DNA of 64,000 bases, taken from NCBI GenBank assembly GCA_028023455.1, contig JAQFVV010000014.1:501336-565335 (forward strand), given 5' to 3'. Made by a program: the position numbers and the translations under genes. Shown here piece after piece: positions 12,618-25,290 of this stretch (its first letter is position 1; every line of letters begins with the position of its first letter). Source of the stretch: Epiperipatus broadwayi (lineage: Eukaryota > Onychophora > Udeonychophora > Euonychophora > Peripatidae). The notes under the pieces are model-generated. The model did no database searches, had not been told where the DNA came from, and saw only the letters and a list, made by a program, of their open reading frames with translations.

Positions 12618-13574
12618 AATTCAATTCAATTCAATTCAATGTTTATTAACATGTAAACATACAGTACAACAAAGACCAAAAAGTTTACATTTGATTGCTA
12701 TTACAGCTCAATAACTGTTGAATTGCTTTTTTAAAGCTATTACTTGTCAAATGAAAAATATCAATATTTGTAAAATATTTGTTATAAAATCTGACAATCT
12801 AACTAATGTAGATCTTTTCAAACAGTCTTTATGAAAATGGGGTATATAAAATAGTTCGGTATTTTTACTATTCAGCTTGGGGATCCTATATTGTATCTTT
12901 GTCTCTAACTCAGAAACATCTATTTCCCCTTTCACTATCTTATGCAATATTATCATATCATTAACAAGTCTATGATAGAACAGTTTATTATTATAATTTC
13001 CTGATTTCTTTTTAAGCAATATTATTTTTCGAAATTTATGTTCAACACTGAATCATATTAATATGTGAAATTGTCTCTGAATTCCATATAACAGATCCAT
13101 AATGAAGTACTGGAATCACTAACATTGTAAATAACATCAATATAGTATTTAAATCAAAATTATTATTTATACTCAAAATAGGACCTAATACTTTATGTGC
13201 CTTTGCTACACTATATGAAACATGCTCTGTAAATGATTCATTAGCAGAGAAAATTATTCCCAAATTCTTATGAGTAATATCTCGGGGAATATGCTCATTA
13301 TTTACTGTGTAATTATATATACTTTTACCAGATTTCCTAGTAAATGTTACAATTTTACATTTGCTAACATTTATAATCATACCATTTTTAATACACCATC
13401 TATTAAATATTCTAACATATTTTGCAATTCCAAATGATCTGATGAACATACATTTTTGTTATACTCTTGATATATTTTTAAAATTTGTAAATAGTAAGTA
13501 ATAGTATTAATATTTAAAATAATTTTTGATATATATTTACAAGAAGTTGTTCCAACTCTATTTAACTTAAGCAT
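12618..13574 (-). mobile_element. 5'-truncated jockey/CR1-like LINE
   Basis: Minus-strand frames run from the RT palm to the C-terminus. At 13574-13377 a degraded YADD-like segment (YLQILKIYQEY) precedes QNMLEYLIDGV. The 13449-13042 frame reads WCIKNGMIINVSKCKIVTFT, then HKNLGIIFSANESFTEHV and VLGPILSINNNFD, matching jockey-type RT thumb regions. The 13019-12747 frame has HKIVKGEIDVSELETKI and LFYIPHFHKD, the usual C-terminal tail. The 3' end carries pentanucleotide repeats (TTGAA on the minus strand) near 12618-12640 and (TTG)n beyond. The YADD loop is destroyed and there are frameshifts, so it is inactive. No endonuclease or 5' end is present. Confidence 0.8.
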
Positions 13575-13950
13575 TCATCATCATCATTTCCTCCTATTAT
13601 CAGAATATTTCAGAATAAAGATCCCTACAAGTGAATTCACTCCAGTTTTTACTATCCATAACCTTTTTAATGCTCCACCACAATGTTTTTTTCTAAGTCT
13701 TTTATAGTCTTTTGGAATGCAGTTTCAGATTTCAACTGACTATCTATTATCATACTTTCTAGCAATATATCCAATCCAGCCTAATTTCACTCTCTTAATT
13801 GTTTCAGTAAAGTCAATGATATTTGTTTGTTTTCTCTCGGATATTTTAATTCTGATTCTTACTTGTTATTCTATCTCTCTATGCTTTATTGAATGGTCTG
13901 AAATCTCTTGCTTTTCTGTTAAGGATCCAAGTCTTTTATTCGTAAATTAG
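13571..13950 (-). mobile_element. RTE-type LINE 3' end (decayed)
   Basis: It begins at an ATCATCATCATT run, the complement of the (GAT)n tail of the RTE copy at 58051-61130. Blocks on the minus strand follow the C-terminal order of that copy, for example pieces matching the segment around KCVLSVLTYGSETWTL and its downstream basic region. No frame is intact. It is the 3' part of a 5'-truncated insertion. Confidence 0.55.
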
Positions 13951-14264
13951 AATTAATGAAATACATCTATAAAAAACTTTCTTTTTAAAAACATAAGTAT
14001 ATTTGAAAAGGAAGATTTTTAATAGATGTATTTTGCACCATTATTTTTATATATGTAATTATAAATTATACTCAAGCTTACTTCCTGAATATTATTAATG
14101 TCATTGAATTGTTTCACTCTCTATGATCCAAATATACATGCGTGTATAATTTACATTATAGATAGAGTTATTGATTGATTTATTTAATATGTAATTATAA
14201 TAAAAGAAAAAGGAATGTTTTTTTTTAATTTGTTTTGCCAAAAAATTTTGAAATTAAATTTGTT

Positions 14265-14604
<340 letters not shown>

Positions 14605-17600
14605 AAGTTAGTGATTGACATTTGTTTTGATTTTTTTGTTGTTGTTAGTATTTTATAGGAAAAAATTAATGTCACGAATTATTAAAACCATTGTACAATT
14701 AAATTTTTAAAAAATTACATATTTTAAACACATAAATATATACGATACAGGTGTTTTAAATATATAGGTATTCTGTGTGCATATGTTTACTAAACTGTAC
14801 GTTTTCTTTTTGTTATTTGCATAATGCTTCATAATGGCACTGTGATATTACAGATATTGTTTATGATAACTTGATTATACTATTAATATTTCAGCTTGGT
14901 AAAGCTCATGGATTTATTCTTATAATAAATTAGTTATAGTTTTGATCAACAAATGGAATCTTATTTTCCAAAAAAAAAAGAAGCTATATTTATATTATAA
15001 CAATGGATGACATTAATAGATCTATAATGAAAAAAATCTAAAAAGATATATATTTTCTAATTTAAAATGTTATATATAATATTTAATACATAAAATTTGT
15101 TTAAATTTAATTTTTTTATACATAATTTGAAATCATGTACATTCAGTAATAGCATTACTTTATTTAAATTTCTTTTTTAATGATAAATTTCTATAAATAT
15201 TTATTTGTTTTTTTATTATGTATAAAATTTCAAACCATTTATTTTTATTATTTCTAAAGATATTACATATTATTGCTAAAGGTATATATATATGTTGTTA
15301 TAAAATATTTTTTTTTTTTTATAAATCTTCTCATATTTTTTTATTTTTATTTGACATTATATTATTAGATAGAAAATGTTTTTTTTTTTTTTTATAAAGT
15401 TAAATGAAAAAAACATGATAGTGGAAGGAGCTGTTCTATAATTACCCTCAAATTAATTCTGAGAGTGTCAAATAGCCATGCAATCAGACTTTTACTTATA
15501 GTAACTCACTTAAGGCTTATTCTATAGCATTTGTTTAATGGTTTTTTCATACATTTTCTGGCAAAAACTTGAAATGAAATGTGTAATGGTTGATGCTAAC
15601 TCACCTAATTGATAAAGGTTGTTTACAAAATGCATATGTAGTGAGAAATTTTTTGCTCATGAATGGTTGGGAAGTAGTGGAATTGCAATGAGAAATGCAC
15701 ATATAAAAATACTATACTGTATTTAATATCTTACTTATATTTTGAAAATTTGTATCTTAATTTATTAAAGAATAAATAAATTTTACTTCACTTAAATTTC
15801 AACTCATTACAAAATCATAAAATCTGCTGGTTATGAAGTTTTAATTGACTTCTTTTGATTTTGTTTGACTTAAGAAAGATGATAAATTATTGATTGCTAA
15901 ATTATTATAGTCCTATATGCATAACTATTTGAATGTGTGCATACTTTAAAAAAAAAAAAACAAGACAGAATTATTTAAAAGTATTAAAAAACATCTGAAC
16001 TTTGTATCCATTTTGACAGCTCAGTTATTTTCTATCATGTCATTCTCATGCATTCTCTAATACAATGATCTCATTCTAGATAGTGACTATTATTTTTATC
16101 CACTTTTAATACCTTTTAGATTGCTCTGTAGATATATATTTTTCAAGTTGTTCATGAAATGCTTGCACAGCAAGTGATGGTTAGTCTTTCTGCAATGGCA
16201 GATTGTTGTGATATGGCAAAGTTGAGATGAGATATACAACAATAAATAACAAAAAAAAATCATAGAGTACTGCAAATAAATTACTATACATCATTGACAA
16301 GTGTACACCGGTTTTATCTACTATTTTATAACTTGCTAATGCAATAATCAACATTTCAAAAAATGAAATATAAAATGAATTTTTTTTTATTTACTAAAAA
16401 AAAAAAAAAAAACAATTTTAATTTTCTATTTCAACACCATAAGAAAATTGAATCTGCTTATCTGTATAGCCAAGTGTACTTGAAATTTATAAATTTAATG
16501 TCATTTGGGCAGGCGGTACATATTTTATTACCTTCATCAATTGTTATTATAAGGAGAATGAAAAGAGAGTATAAATCTTTTTTTTTAAAAAAAATCAGAG
16601 TTATATATATTCATATTTAAATTTGGATTGCTTAAATAATATATATGAATATAGTCTCTCTATCCTTCCTGTAAATGTATTATAAGTACATTATTATATT
16701 TTACTTTTTTCATTAATTATTTTTGTTGCTAGATTAATGTGTATGAGAAGTTAAAATGAGTAGTGATTTTTTATCAATATAATAAAAACTAGAAAAGATT
16801 TTAGCGTACATTTTAATTATATTTTATTTTCAACTATTGGAATCAACAATAATCATAACAATTGCTGTACTGTGTGCATATTTTGAATGAAGAAAAATAG
16901 CTTGTATTTTTTAATATTCATTTTATCATTATTTTTCTTAGCCATTTTCTAATTGAGTTCTTCCAATTTAACTTTGGAAGTCAAAAAAAAAAAAAAATGA
17001 ATAAGAAAGTATGGAAGAATTTTGCCACAATTAAACAAATTATTCTGTGAAATGCAAATATGTCAGCTTCTCTTACACATTGGTTCTTTGGACTGTTTGT
17101 TTGATATTTCTGATACTGTTTTGTAAGTTTTTTTTATAGTGAACCTTGACTTTTTAAAAGGCTTCAACATCTTGCTTATCCTTTCTGCTAAAGATTGAAT
17201 GTAATTATCATGAGCAAAAATGTTAGTTTTAATTTTGTATAAAAATCTTTTTTAATTTATTATTTTAAATATTACTCACTTTATTAAAAATTGTAAATCA
17301 TTTTAAAATTTATTTCTTTTTTAATTTCTAATGAGAAGTGAACAAAAATGTGTTTGAGTCTTCAATTTACATTAGTCACTACATTTGGATAGTTTTAGTT
17401 TTAAAATAATAATAATAATAAAAAAACCAAACATTAGTGTATACAAAAATTGAATATATTTTATTTTTATTACTGAAATAAACAAAAATATATTTGCAAA
17501 CTTTCAAATGAAAATAAAATTTATATTTTTTCCTTGCAAATGAATAATAAAAAGATAGCATTGCTTCATATATTTAGAGAGAATGATTTTCCATAGCTTT

Positions 17601-18572
17601 AAATTATTGCATGATTAGACCGGACTTCTATAAAAATAAATGAAAAGTAAAATATATATTATAATTTTTATAAATAAACTTTGATCTTGATGAAATGCAA
17701 ATTAAATGAATGATGTCTATTAAAGTAATATCAGTTTGTAAGACTGCCATGTTGAACAAAATGAAACAGGCAGCACCATTTTGGTCAGCATCTGAATGAA
17801 TATTGTATCTCTACATTGTATTCTGCCATGTTTTTTTTAGTGAAAAGGAATCAATATTCAGTTATTTAAAATATCTTTGAAATAATCTGAATAATGTAAA
17901 TGAAGTCTTGTTCTCTTATAAATAGTGTTTAATTCAATAATAGGTTCAACAGTATCATAGCCATCAAAATAAATAACATAATTGTTTTGATGATCTTGAC
18001 ATTCTTAACTAAAAAAAAAATTAATGCCTTTTTATTACTTTACTTAGAAAATATATGTCTTATATAATATCAATAATTATGCGCTTTTAACGCTCGTTAA
18101 AGAAGTTATATTTATTAATAATTTATTTAAAGCTTAGCACTTTCAAAGCTCCATGGTTCATACTAATTGTGATAAAATAAAGCATATATACTGTTCAATT
18201 AATTATGGTAGTGTCACCAAAATGAAATACCCTTTTTTTTTAAATTTATTGACTGAATATAAATCAGTTAATAAAACGATCAAATAGTAGGATTCTTAAA
18301 AAAATCATAAATTATATGAAGAGTAAAGTTGACATTTCAATCTCACTATAAATGGTACAAAACTTTAAAATTTTATCTCAGCTTTAAAAGTTTATTTACT
18401 AAAAATCTATATACCAATAATTTTTATTTTATTTTTTATAAAAAATAGACCCAATATAGTGAAAGATTAATATGAATTTTAGATATTTTTAAGACATACT
18501 GTAAAACATTGTATTTTAATTTATGATCTGGTGTTTTTATTTATTATGTCTGCATGTTTGGATGCAGTAAAT
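14605..18572. other. AT-rich non-coding DNA, no gene seen
   Basis: Nearly 4 kb of very AT-rich sequence with poly-A and poly-T runs (for example 15309, 15381, 15950, 16386 and 16984). No frame here shows a recognisable motif, and no repeat family from elsewhere in the window was noticed. Confidence 0.55.
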
Positions 18573-18830
18573 TTTCATAGATCTTTCTTAATTTTTTTTC
18601 TATTATTAAAGATGGGAAAACTTTCTGATTTGAAAAATGAAAATATTAAAACTAAAATTTCATAGATCTTTCTTAATTTTTTTTCTATTATTAAAGATGG
18701 GAAAACTTTCTGATTTGAAAAATGAAAATATTAAAACTAAAATTTCATAGATCTTTCTTAATTTTTTTTCTATTATTAAAGATGGGAAAACTTTCTGATT
18801 TAAAAAATAAAAATATTAAAACAAAAGTTT
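18573..18830. repeat. Three tandem copies of an 85-bp unit
   Basis: The phrase CATAGATCTTTCTTAATTTT recurs at 18576, 18661 and 18746, exactly 85 bp apart. The first two units are near identical and the third is diverged at its end. It has no coding content. Confidence 0.95.
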
Positions 18831-19301
18831 CTAAGAAATATAAATTCCTTACTAATTTATTGAATCATCAGTTTTTATTTATTTATTATTTATGTGGGGG
18901 TGGGGAGTGGATAAACAATATATATATATATATATATTAAATTTATTAGTGCATCTAAAATTGTCTGCAAGAAATAATAGAAGTGTATTTATCATTCTCT
19001 ATAGTCATAAATCTTAAATAAATCTTGAGGGCTATTAATTGGTTTTATACTTTCATAAGATATGCTTTACTGAGGCAAGTTTTTGGCTTCATCTGCTATG
19101 CTGTTCCATCAGTACTGTAGTGATATAGTAGCATAAAAATTTGTAATTAACTTTAATTTGATATTGATATATTTTATTTGCAAAGTGTAAGTTACTTTTC
19201 ACAATTGTAATTTACATCGTGTTTAAACAAATAATTTAATCTTATAAATATTTATTAGATGTTTAAGATGTAAACTGTAGAAACAATTGGATAAACGTAC
19301 A

Positions 19302-19475
19302 TTATAATTGGAGAAAAATGTCCAATTGTAATGCTATTAGGCAGCAAACAATTAAATTTGTTAGCTCCAAGCTGGATCATATATTAACGATATTTGATCC
19401 AGCTTGGACCTTGCAATTTTAATTGTTGGTTGCTTAATAACATTATTATTGGACACTTTTTCTAATTAATTATAA
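19302..19475. mobile_element. Hairpin MITE-like element
   Basis: Two imperfect inverted arms of about 83-91 bp meet near 19384. Both contain CCAAGCTGGATC or its complement, and the outer ends are TTATAATT and AATTATAA. There is no coding sequence. A short non-autonomous DNA transposon is the simplest reading. The palindromic ends prevent a clear target-duplication call. Confidence 0.7.
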
Positions 19476-19558
19476 CATAGGTTGACCTAGTTATTTCTAT
19501 GGCTTACAAATAATGTAACTATAAATATATTACATAAAATCAGAACAATATTTTATGT

Positions 19559-19640
19559 AGTTTGGTGCAGAGGCAGAGTAGTGAACTTTAGAACTCAAGA
19601 TCTAGAAAATGCAGTCCAGATGTTAGTTCTGATGATTAAA
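19559..19640 (+). repeat. Dispersed short repeat, copy A (SINE-like)
   Basis: It shares the frame TTTGGTGCAG, AGTGG/AGTGA, GGA/AGAACT and AAG with copies at 49723-49830 and 52056-52160. It is the most diverged of the three. No RNA polymerase III boxes are evident, so SINE is only a working label. Confidence 0.35.
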
Positions 19641-20821
19641 TTACATAAAGCTATTTTTAGTTTTATAAACCATTTTTATGATCTTGTTCAAATTAATATT
19701 TAATGAATGATAAATTAATATAAATTTACTTATGCATCTTAGAATATCTGTATCAAACCTTAATAGAATTATTCTTACCGTTATCTGCAATAATTTTTTT
19801 TTTTTTCTGAATGATAAATAATATTTCCTAGGCAGGATTAAAAAAAAAAAAAAATTTTTTTTAAAAATTCATTCTTTCATTTGTGCATTTATTATTACAA
19901 TTTAATTGTTTAAAATTATATAAGTACAGTTATTATTTTAATATTTGATAGCTAAATTAATGATTTGTAGAAATAAATGCTAAGGATCATCTTTCAAACC
20001 ATTGACCTATAAAGATTTTCTCAATCATAAATTGGTAAAATAAATGGAAATTTGTTCACTCACATTTAATGTTCTTTTCTTTTTTTTTTTTTATTAGATT
20101 TCCATTGTTAACTTTTAAATTTTAATGCTACTTTGATTGCAAATCATGATTGACATTCATTTGATGATGGAATATCAGTTTTACTATATTCAAAGTTTTA
20201 TATTGAATCTATAGTCTTAGGTCAATTTGAATTGAAAAAAAAAACAACTCATTATTTGAAAACCTATACTTTAAAATAATAATGGGACATAAAAACTCAG
20301 TATGCTTTATAGTGGGAGATGGGTGCATGAAAGCTTATTTGATAAAGTAAGTATATTGATTTCATTAGATGAGGCAGTGATAATCATACATTTGAGATTC
20401 ATTATGTATGGTCATCACACATTACCTAAATGAATAAATGGTTGCTTATAGCACAGAAACTGGGTTTAAGCTAGTATTTATTGTGGCTCAGCTATGATTT
20501 GGTCATTCATTGAATATTATTTTTCAGTTCTGCTGATTAACTATTGGCATTCTCTCTCTCTTTTTTTTTTTTCTGATTTATTTTAGTTTCAAATTAGATG
20601 GGGGGGGGGGTTCTGCCAATTTAGTCTTTTGTTTAAATATTTCAGATAATTTGATATTGTTTTATAAATATTTGTGTGTTTATAAGATATTAGTGAAAAG
20701 ATTTAAATGGATATATTATTTTATGTTTAAATATATATATATGCATCTAGTACATGAATATAATATATATTGTGAGTAATGTATAAGTATATATAAAATA
20801 TTCAAAATAAAATAACTGTAT

Positions 20822-21310
20822 ATCATCATCATCATCATTTTCATCTATTACCAGACCATTGTAAAATGGAGTTCTCTCTAATAGCCTGTCTTCTTCATAT
20901 AATATCAACATAATTCTTATTTTATCCATCCATCTGATATGTGTGTTTTCTAGGTGTTTAATCATTTTTTGTGATCCAGTTTAAGACTTCAATTGTCTTT
21001 TTATCATCAACTCTTCTAGCACATATATCCAACCTTATAATTCATTCATTGATTCACTGATATTTGTTTGTTCTCTCATCTAAGTACTTCACTTTTGAGC
21101 TCTTCTTGATATCCCCAATATGCATCTCTCTTTACTCTATTGAGAAGATTTCAAGTATTAGATCCATAAATAAGAACTCATAAAAAAAAATCTATTAAAC
21201 ATTTTGCTTTTCAAATGACAGACATATTGTTTTTATTAAAAGTATTCTAAGTTTGATTCTATGATTTTTTTTCATCCATTATGTTTTCATCTATATTAAT
21301 AATTTGACAA
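20822..21310 (-). mobile_element. RTE-type LINE 3' end (decayed)
   Basis: It starts at (ATC)n at 20822 and continues with the reverse complement of the RTE C-terminal and 3' region. Recognisable blocks include the one corresponding to DEIRK..R..WRR and the TTTGTTTGTTCTCTC block also present at 13570-13950. A short minus frame near its start (HLENTHIRWMDKIRIM) fits the RTE phrase HVRWMDEIRK. All frames are broken. Confidence 0.6.
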
Positions 21311-21516
21311 AGGTGGTAACTTCTAATTCATGATATTATATATAATCAATATTAATGCATTATGTGGTTATAAAGTTTTTATAACTTGTTTAATTATTAA
21401 AAATAAAAATAATTTCTAAAATTTTGTTCAGTATTACTAATAATTTTATTATAATTTATTAGAAAAATTATAATTTTCTTTTAGATGGAATATAATTTAT
21501 CATTTAATCTAAATGT

Positions 21517-21720
21517 GATCATCATCATAATTGTCAGCCATTATTTGCTCCTATGCAGGATAGTCTATCCAAGTTAAGTCCAATTTCTCTGATCCTCAGT
21601 TTTTTTTTCTCCACATAAACGACCAAATTTCTTTATTTCATTCATTCACTATTTTTCTTTTGGCTGATGTTGCTTTAATAACTATCTTGTGATGATATCA
21701 GATTTAGAATTTGCCACTAA
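21517..21720 (-). mobile_element. RTE-type LINE 3' end, short
   Basis: An ATCATCATCAT start, then CCATTATTTGCTCCTATGCAGG, equivalent to the last bases before the (GAT)n tail of the 58-61 kb copy (AATGG...CTGCAGGATGA on the opposite strand). Only about 200 bp can be followed. It lies beside another copy in the same orientation. Confidence 0.45.
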
Positions 21721-22261
21721 AAAAAATATATTTAAGAATGTTATAGTGACTAATGGATTGTAAATCAAATTAGTGGGTAAAAATTGATGATGATCATTAT
21801 TATGAAAACTTTGTGTAAAGGTCCAGCACTAAGCAGGGTATATGTGTATATTGATTTCAAAATGAATAAAATATTTTTAAGATAAAATTCTATAAATTAA
21901 TAAATATACAAATTGTTATATGTAAAATCATATAATATTTAATACAGTTGTATTTTAAATTCTATTGGGATTCCATATTGATTAGTTTTTACTTTATTAA
22001 TCTATGGATATGATAGATTTTAAAATTTTATACTTTTGTATAAAATAGAGAACGATAAAACTATATTTGAAAAAAAAAATTCAAGAAGTAATAAATATAT
22101 CTGATTGTATTTTTTTTTATTTTTAATAATAACAAATGATATTCTGAGAAATTTCCGTTTATGAACAGTTAAATATTAAAAGAGAAAAATGTATGGCAGT
22201 TAAAAAAAAAAAAATCTTAATTAAGGTTTTATAATTAAGGGATTACTTTATCCTCTTTTTC

Positions 22262-23692
22262 AAAGACTTCTAAATTACGATAGAATGACCGCCTGTTAAG
22301 CTAATTGTGCAGACGCTGTGAGAATGTTATTAATAAATGAATACCTTCGAACAATCACATGATATAGTATTTGTATAAGAGTAAAAAGGAATCCTCTTAC
22401 TCTTACGACTCAAATGTTTATATATGAGCAAATCTAAAGTAGTTGTAACGAAGGCGTGACTACATAATAGTCACTTTAAATTACTATATATAATGTCTGT
22501 ATGAATGACGCCAATGAAATTTTCTAGAATTTACTAAACGCCACTCTAAACGAAACTAAATCATATACATGAATAAGCATTTATTTTATAACGTCTTGCG
22601 TGCGATTATAATTACGATAGAATGACAGCCTGTTAAGCTAATTGCGCAGACGCTGTGAGAATGTTATTAATAAATGAATACCTTCAAACAACCACATGAT
22701 ATAGTATTTGTATAAGAGTAAAAAGGAATCCTCTTACTCTTACGACTCAAATGTTTATATATGAGCAAATCTAAAGTAGTTGTAATGAAGGCGTGACTAC
22801 ATAATAGTCACTTTAAATTACTATATATAATGTCTGTATGAATGACGCCAATGAAATTTTCTAGAATTTACTAAACGCCACTCTAAACGAAACTAAATCA
22901 TATACATGAAAAAGCATTTATTTTATAACGTCTTGCGTGCGATTATAATTACGATAGAATGACAGCCTGTTAAGCTAATTGCGCAGACGCTGTGAGAATG
23001 TTATTAATAAATGAATACCTTCGAACAACCACATGATATAGTATTTGTATAAGAGTAAAAAGGAATCCTCTTACTCTTACGACTCAAATGTTTATATATG
23101 AGCAAATCTAAAGTAGTTGTAACAAAGGCGTGACTACATAATAGTCACTTTAAATTACTATATATAATGTCTGTATGAATGACGCCAATGAAATTTTCTA
23201 GAATTTACTAAACGCTACTCTAAACGAAACTAAATCATATACATGAATAAGCATTTATTTTATAACGTCTTGCGTGCGATTATAATTACGATAGAATGTG
23301 TAATCGCACGCAAGACGTTATAAAATAAATGCTTATTCATGTATATGATTTAGTTTCGTTTAGAGTGGCGTTTAGTAAATTCTAGAAAATTTCATTGGCG
23401 TCATTCATACAGACATTATATATAGTAATTTAAAGTGACTTTTATGTAGTCACGCCTTCATTACAACTACTTTAGATTTGCTCATATATAAACATTTGAG
23501 TCGTAAGAGTAAGAGGATTCCTTTTTACTCTTATACAAATACTATATCATGTGGTTGTTCGAAGGTATTCATTTATTAATAATATTCTCACAGCGTCTGC
23601 GCAATTAGCTTAACAGGCTGTCATTCTATCGTAATTATAATCGCACGCAAGACGTTATAAAATAAATGCTTATTCATGTAAAGACTTCTAAA
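22262..23692. mobile_element. Foldback insertion of a 337-bp unit, 13-bp flanks
   Basis: Three head-to-tail copies of a 337-bp unit start at 22273, 22610 and 22947, each beginning AATTACGATAGAATG. They are followed by one full inverted copy (about 23301-23637) and a partial extra unit to 23679. The copies differ by very few bases. The sequence AAAGACTTCTAAA lies at both outer edges (22262-22274 and 23680-23692), so the whole block looks like a single insertion with a 13-bp target duplication. No coding sequence is evident. The arms would fold into a hairpin of more than 300 bp. Confidence 0.85.
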
Positions 23693-24100
23693 GAAAAACA
23701 GAAAAATCAATCTGTAATTATGGTTAAAGAAAAAGTAAAAATAGTGAGTGAGATTAAAGAATGAGAAAAACATATTTTTGTCAGATATCAAGTTGAGATT
23801 GATATAATTATTCTATTCATATTTTTATGGACATATCAATTGAATCATTCATTCTTTTATATTCTTAGAACCCTTAATTCTAATGCAATTAAAGCCAGGA
23901 TTAATGAAAAAGAGAAATGGTTAAATATAAGAATGTAGAGAAATTATATAGCTAGAAATGACTTTTTATTGTTTTTGTTCTTCAGTTTTGGAAAATGTCC
24001 TTATAAAAATATATTTCAATAGCAAATGCTCCATATAGTAATGGCCACCAATGGATGCCAGAAGATTTCTGCATAAAATCTGTACCTGGTGCTTACTCTT

Positions 24101-24156
24101 CCAGTATTTCAAGACTAGTTTCTAGCTTGTGGCTTTTATCAGTGGGGAGCTTTGGG
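24101..24156 (-). ncRNA. Hammerhead-like motif, unit 1
   Basis: On the minus strand CTGATAA (24142-24136) stands for the core CTGANGA with one changed base. A small AGC/GCT stem with loop follows, then GAAAC, a two-base-pair stem and GTC with the predicted cleavage C at 24113. The stem I partner sequences CCCAAAG and CTGG are only partly complementary. It is probably impaired by the G8 change. Confidence 0.45.
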
Positions 24157-24530
24157 CTTGAAAGCACTGCAACTAGATCTTAGGATATAATGCAAACCTC
24201 TTAACAGCCTCTTTTTGCAATGAGTGCAAATAAAAACACAATGTTTTTAATCCAAGCTAATATGCTTATATAGCTATACAGATCTGAACACCAGTCAGTA
24301 TCTATACATTTTGGGGTCTTTGGTTTCTTTAATAACCACTGTCACCATCCATTCTGTAGGCAGGATTGGTATCTTATTAATAAAAGGTCATATGATCTCT
24401 ACTTCTTATGCCTACACAAGCTGTTTATAACATTAGCAAATTTTTCATGTAGCAGTGCTACCCAGTGGAAGCAATAGTAATCAATGGATGCCAACAGATT
24501 TTTTTTATAAAATCCCTATCTAATGTCTAC

Positions 24531-24590
24531 TAATCCAATATACCAGAATAGTTTCTAGCCTGTGGCTTTTATCAGTGAGGGGCCTTGGAT
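24531..24590 (-). ncRNA. Hammerhead-like motif, unit 2
   Basis: Minus strand: CTGATAA (24575-24569), stem II AGCC-ACA-GGCT, GAAAC, then TATTC in place of TAGTC with C at 24546. Outer stem I segments ATCCAA and TTGGAT are fully complementary. The core carries G8 to A, so activity is doubtful. Confidence 0.5.
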
Positions 24591-25228
24591 CTGAGAGCAC
24601 TGCATCCAGATCTTGGGATCTAATGCAATCCTCTAATGACTATCTTTTAGCATTTTAGTTAACTATAAAGAAATGAGCTTCAATAAAAACACAATAATGT
24701 TTCCAGTCCCAGATAATCTGCTTTACTTGTATAGCCATGTGATCTGAACCCAGTTTAGTAATTACATTTTGGTGTGTTTGGTTTTTTTCAATAACCATAG
24801 TCACCATCATCTTTTAGGCAGGATTGTTTTATCACACCAACAAAACATCACATGACCACTATTTTTATGCTTACACAAATTCTATAACAATAGTAAACTC
24901 TCCATACAGTAATACTATCCAGTGAAAGCCACAATACTCAATATATGCCAGACTTAGCTTGAATAAGCATAGGAAATAATGGTCATGTGATATTTTGCTA
25001 ATTTGATACCAATCATGCGTAAAGAGTGATAGTGACTATGGTTATTAAAAAAAGACAAAGATAACAAAGTGTTTAGATATTGAACTGGATTCATATCTTT
25101 GGTTTTTGTACAAACATATTAGCATGGATTAAAAACATTATTCTTTTCAGTTAGATTCATTGCTTTATTGTTAACAAAAAAGGTGAAAGGTGACTGCTAG
25201 ATGATTTTATTAGATCCCTAAGATCTAG

Positions 25229-25290
25229 ATGCAATGCTTCTATTGATGAAAGTGATAAGTAGGAAACTAGTCTGGAGATATTAGATGAGT
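25229..25290 (+). ncRNA. Hammerhead-like motif, inverted unit
   Basis: Plus strand: TTGATGA (25243-25249; C3 changed to T), a spacer with weak stem II, GAAACTAGTC ending at C 25272, and TGGAG, which can pair with CTTCTA through G-T pairs. It is a decayed copy of the same motif in the oppositely oriented unit. Confidence 0.4.

Noticed and set aside
22534-22575. Hammerhead motif in the 337-bp unit
   Set aside because: GAAAC and a possible cleavage triplet are present, but CTGANGA is missing in every copy, so a ribozyme call is not supported.
22262-23692. CRISPR array
   Set aside because: The repeats are 337 bp, directly abutting with no spacers, partly inverted, and in eukaryotic DNA.
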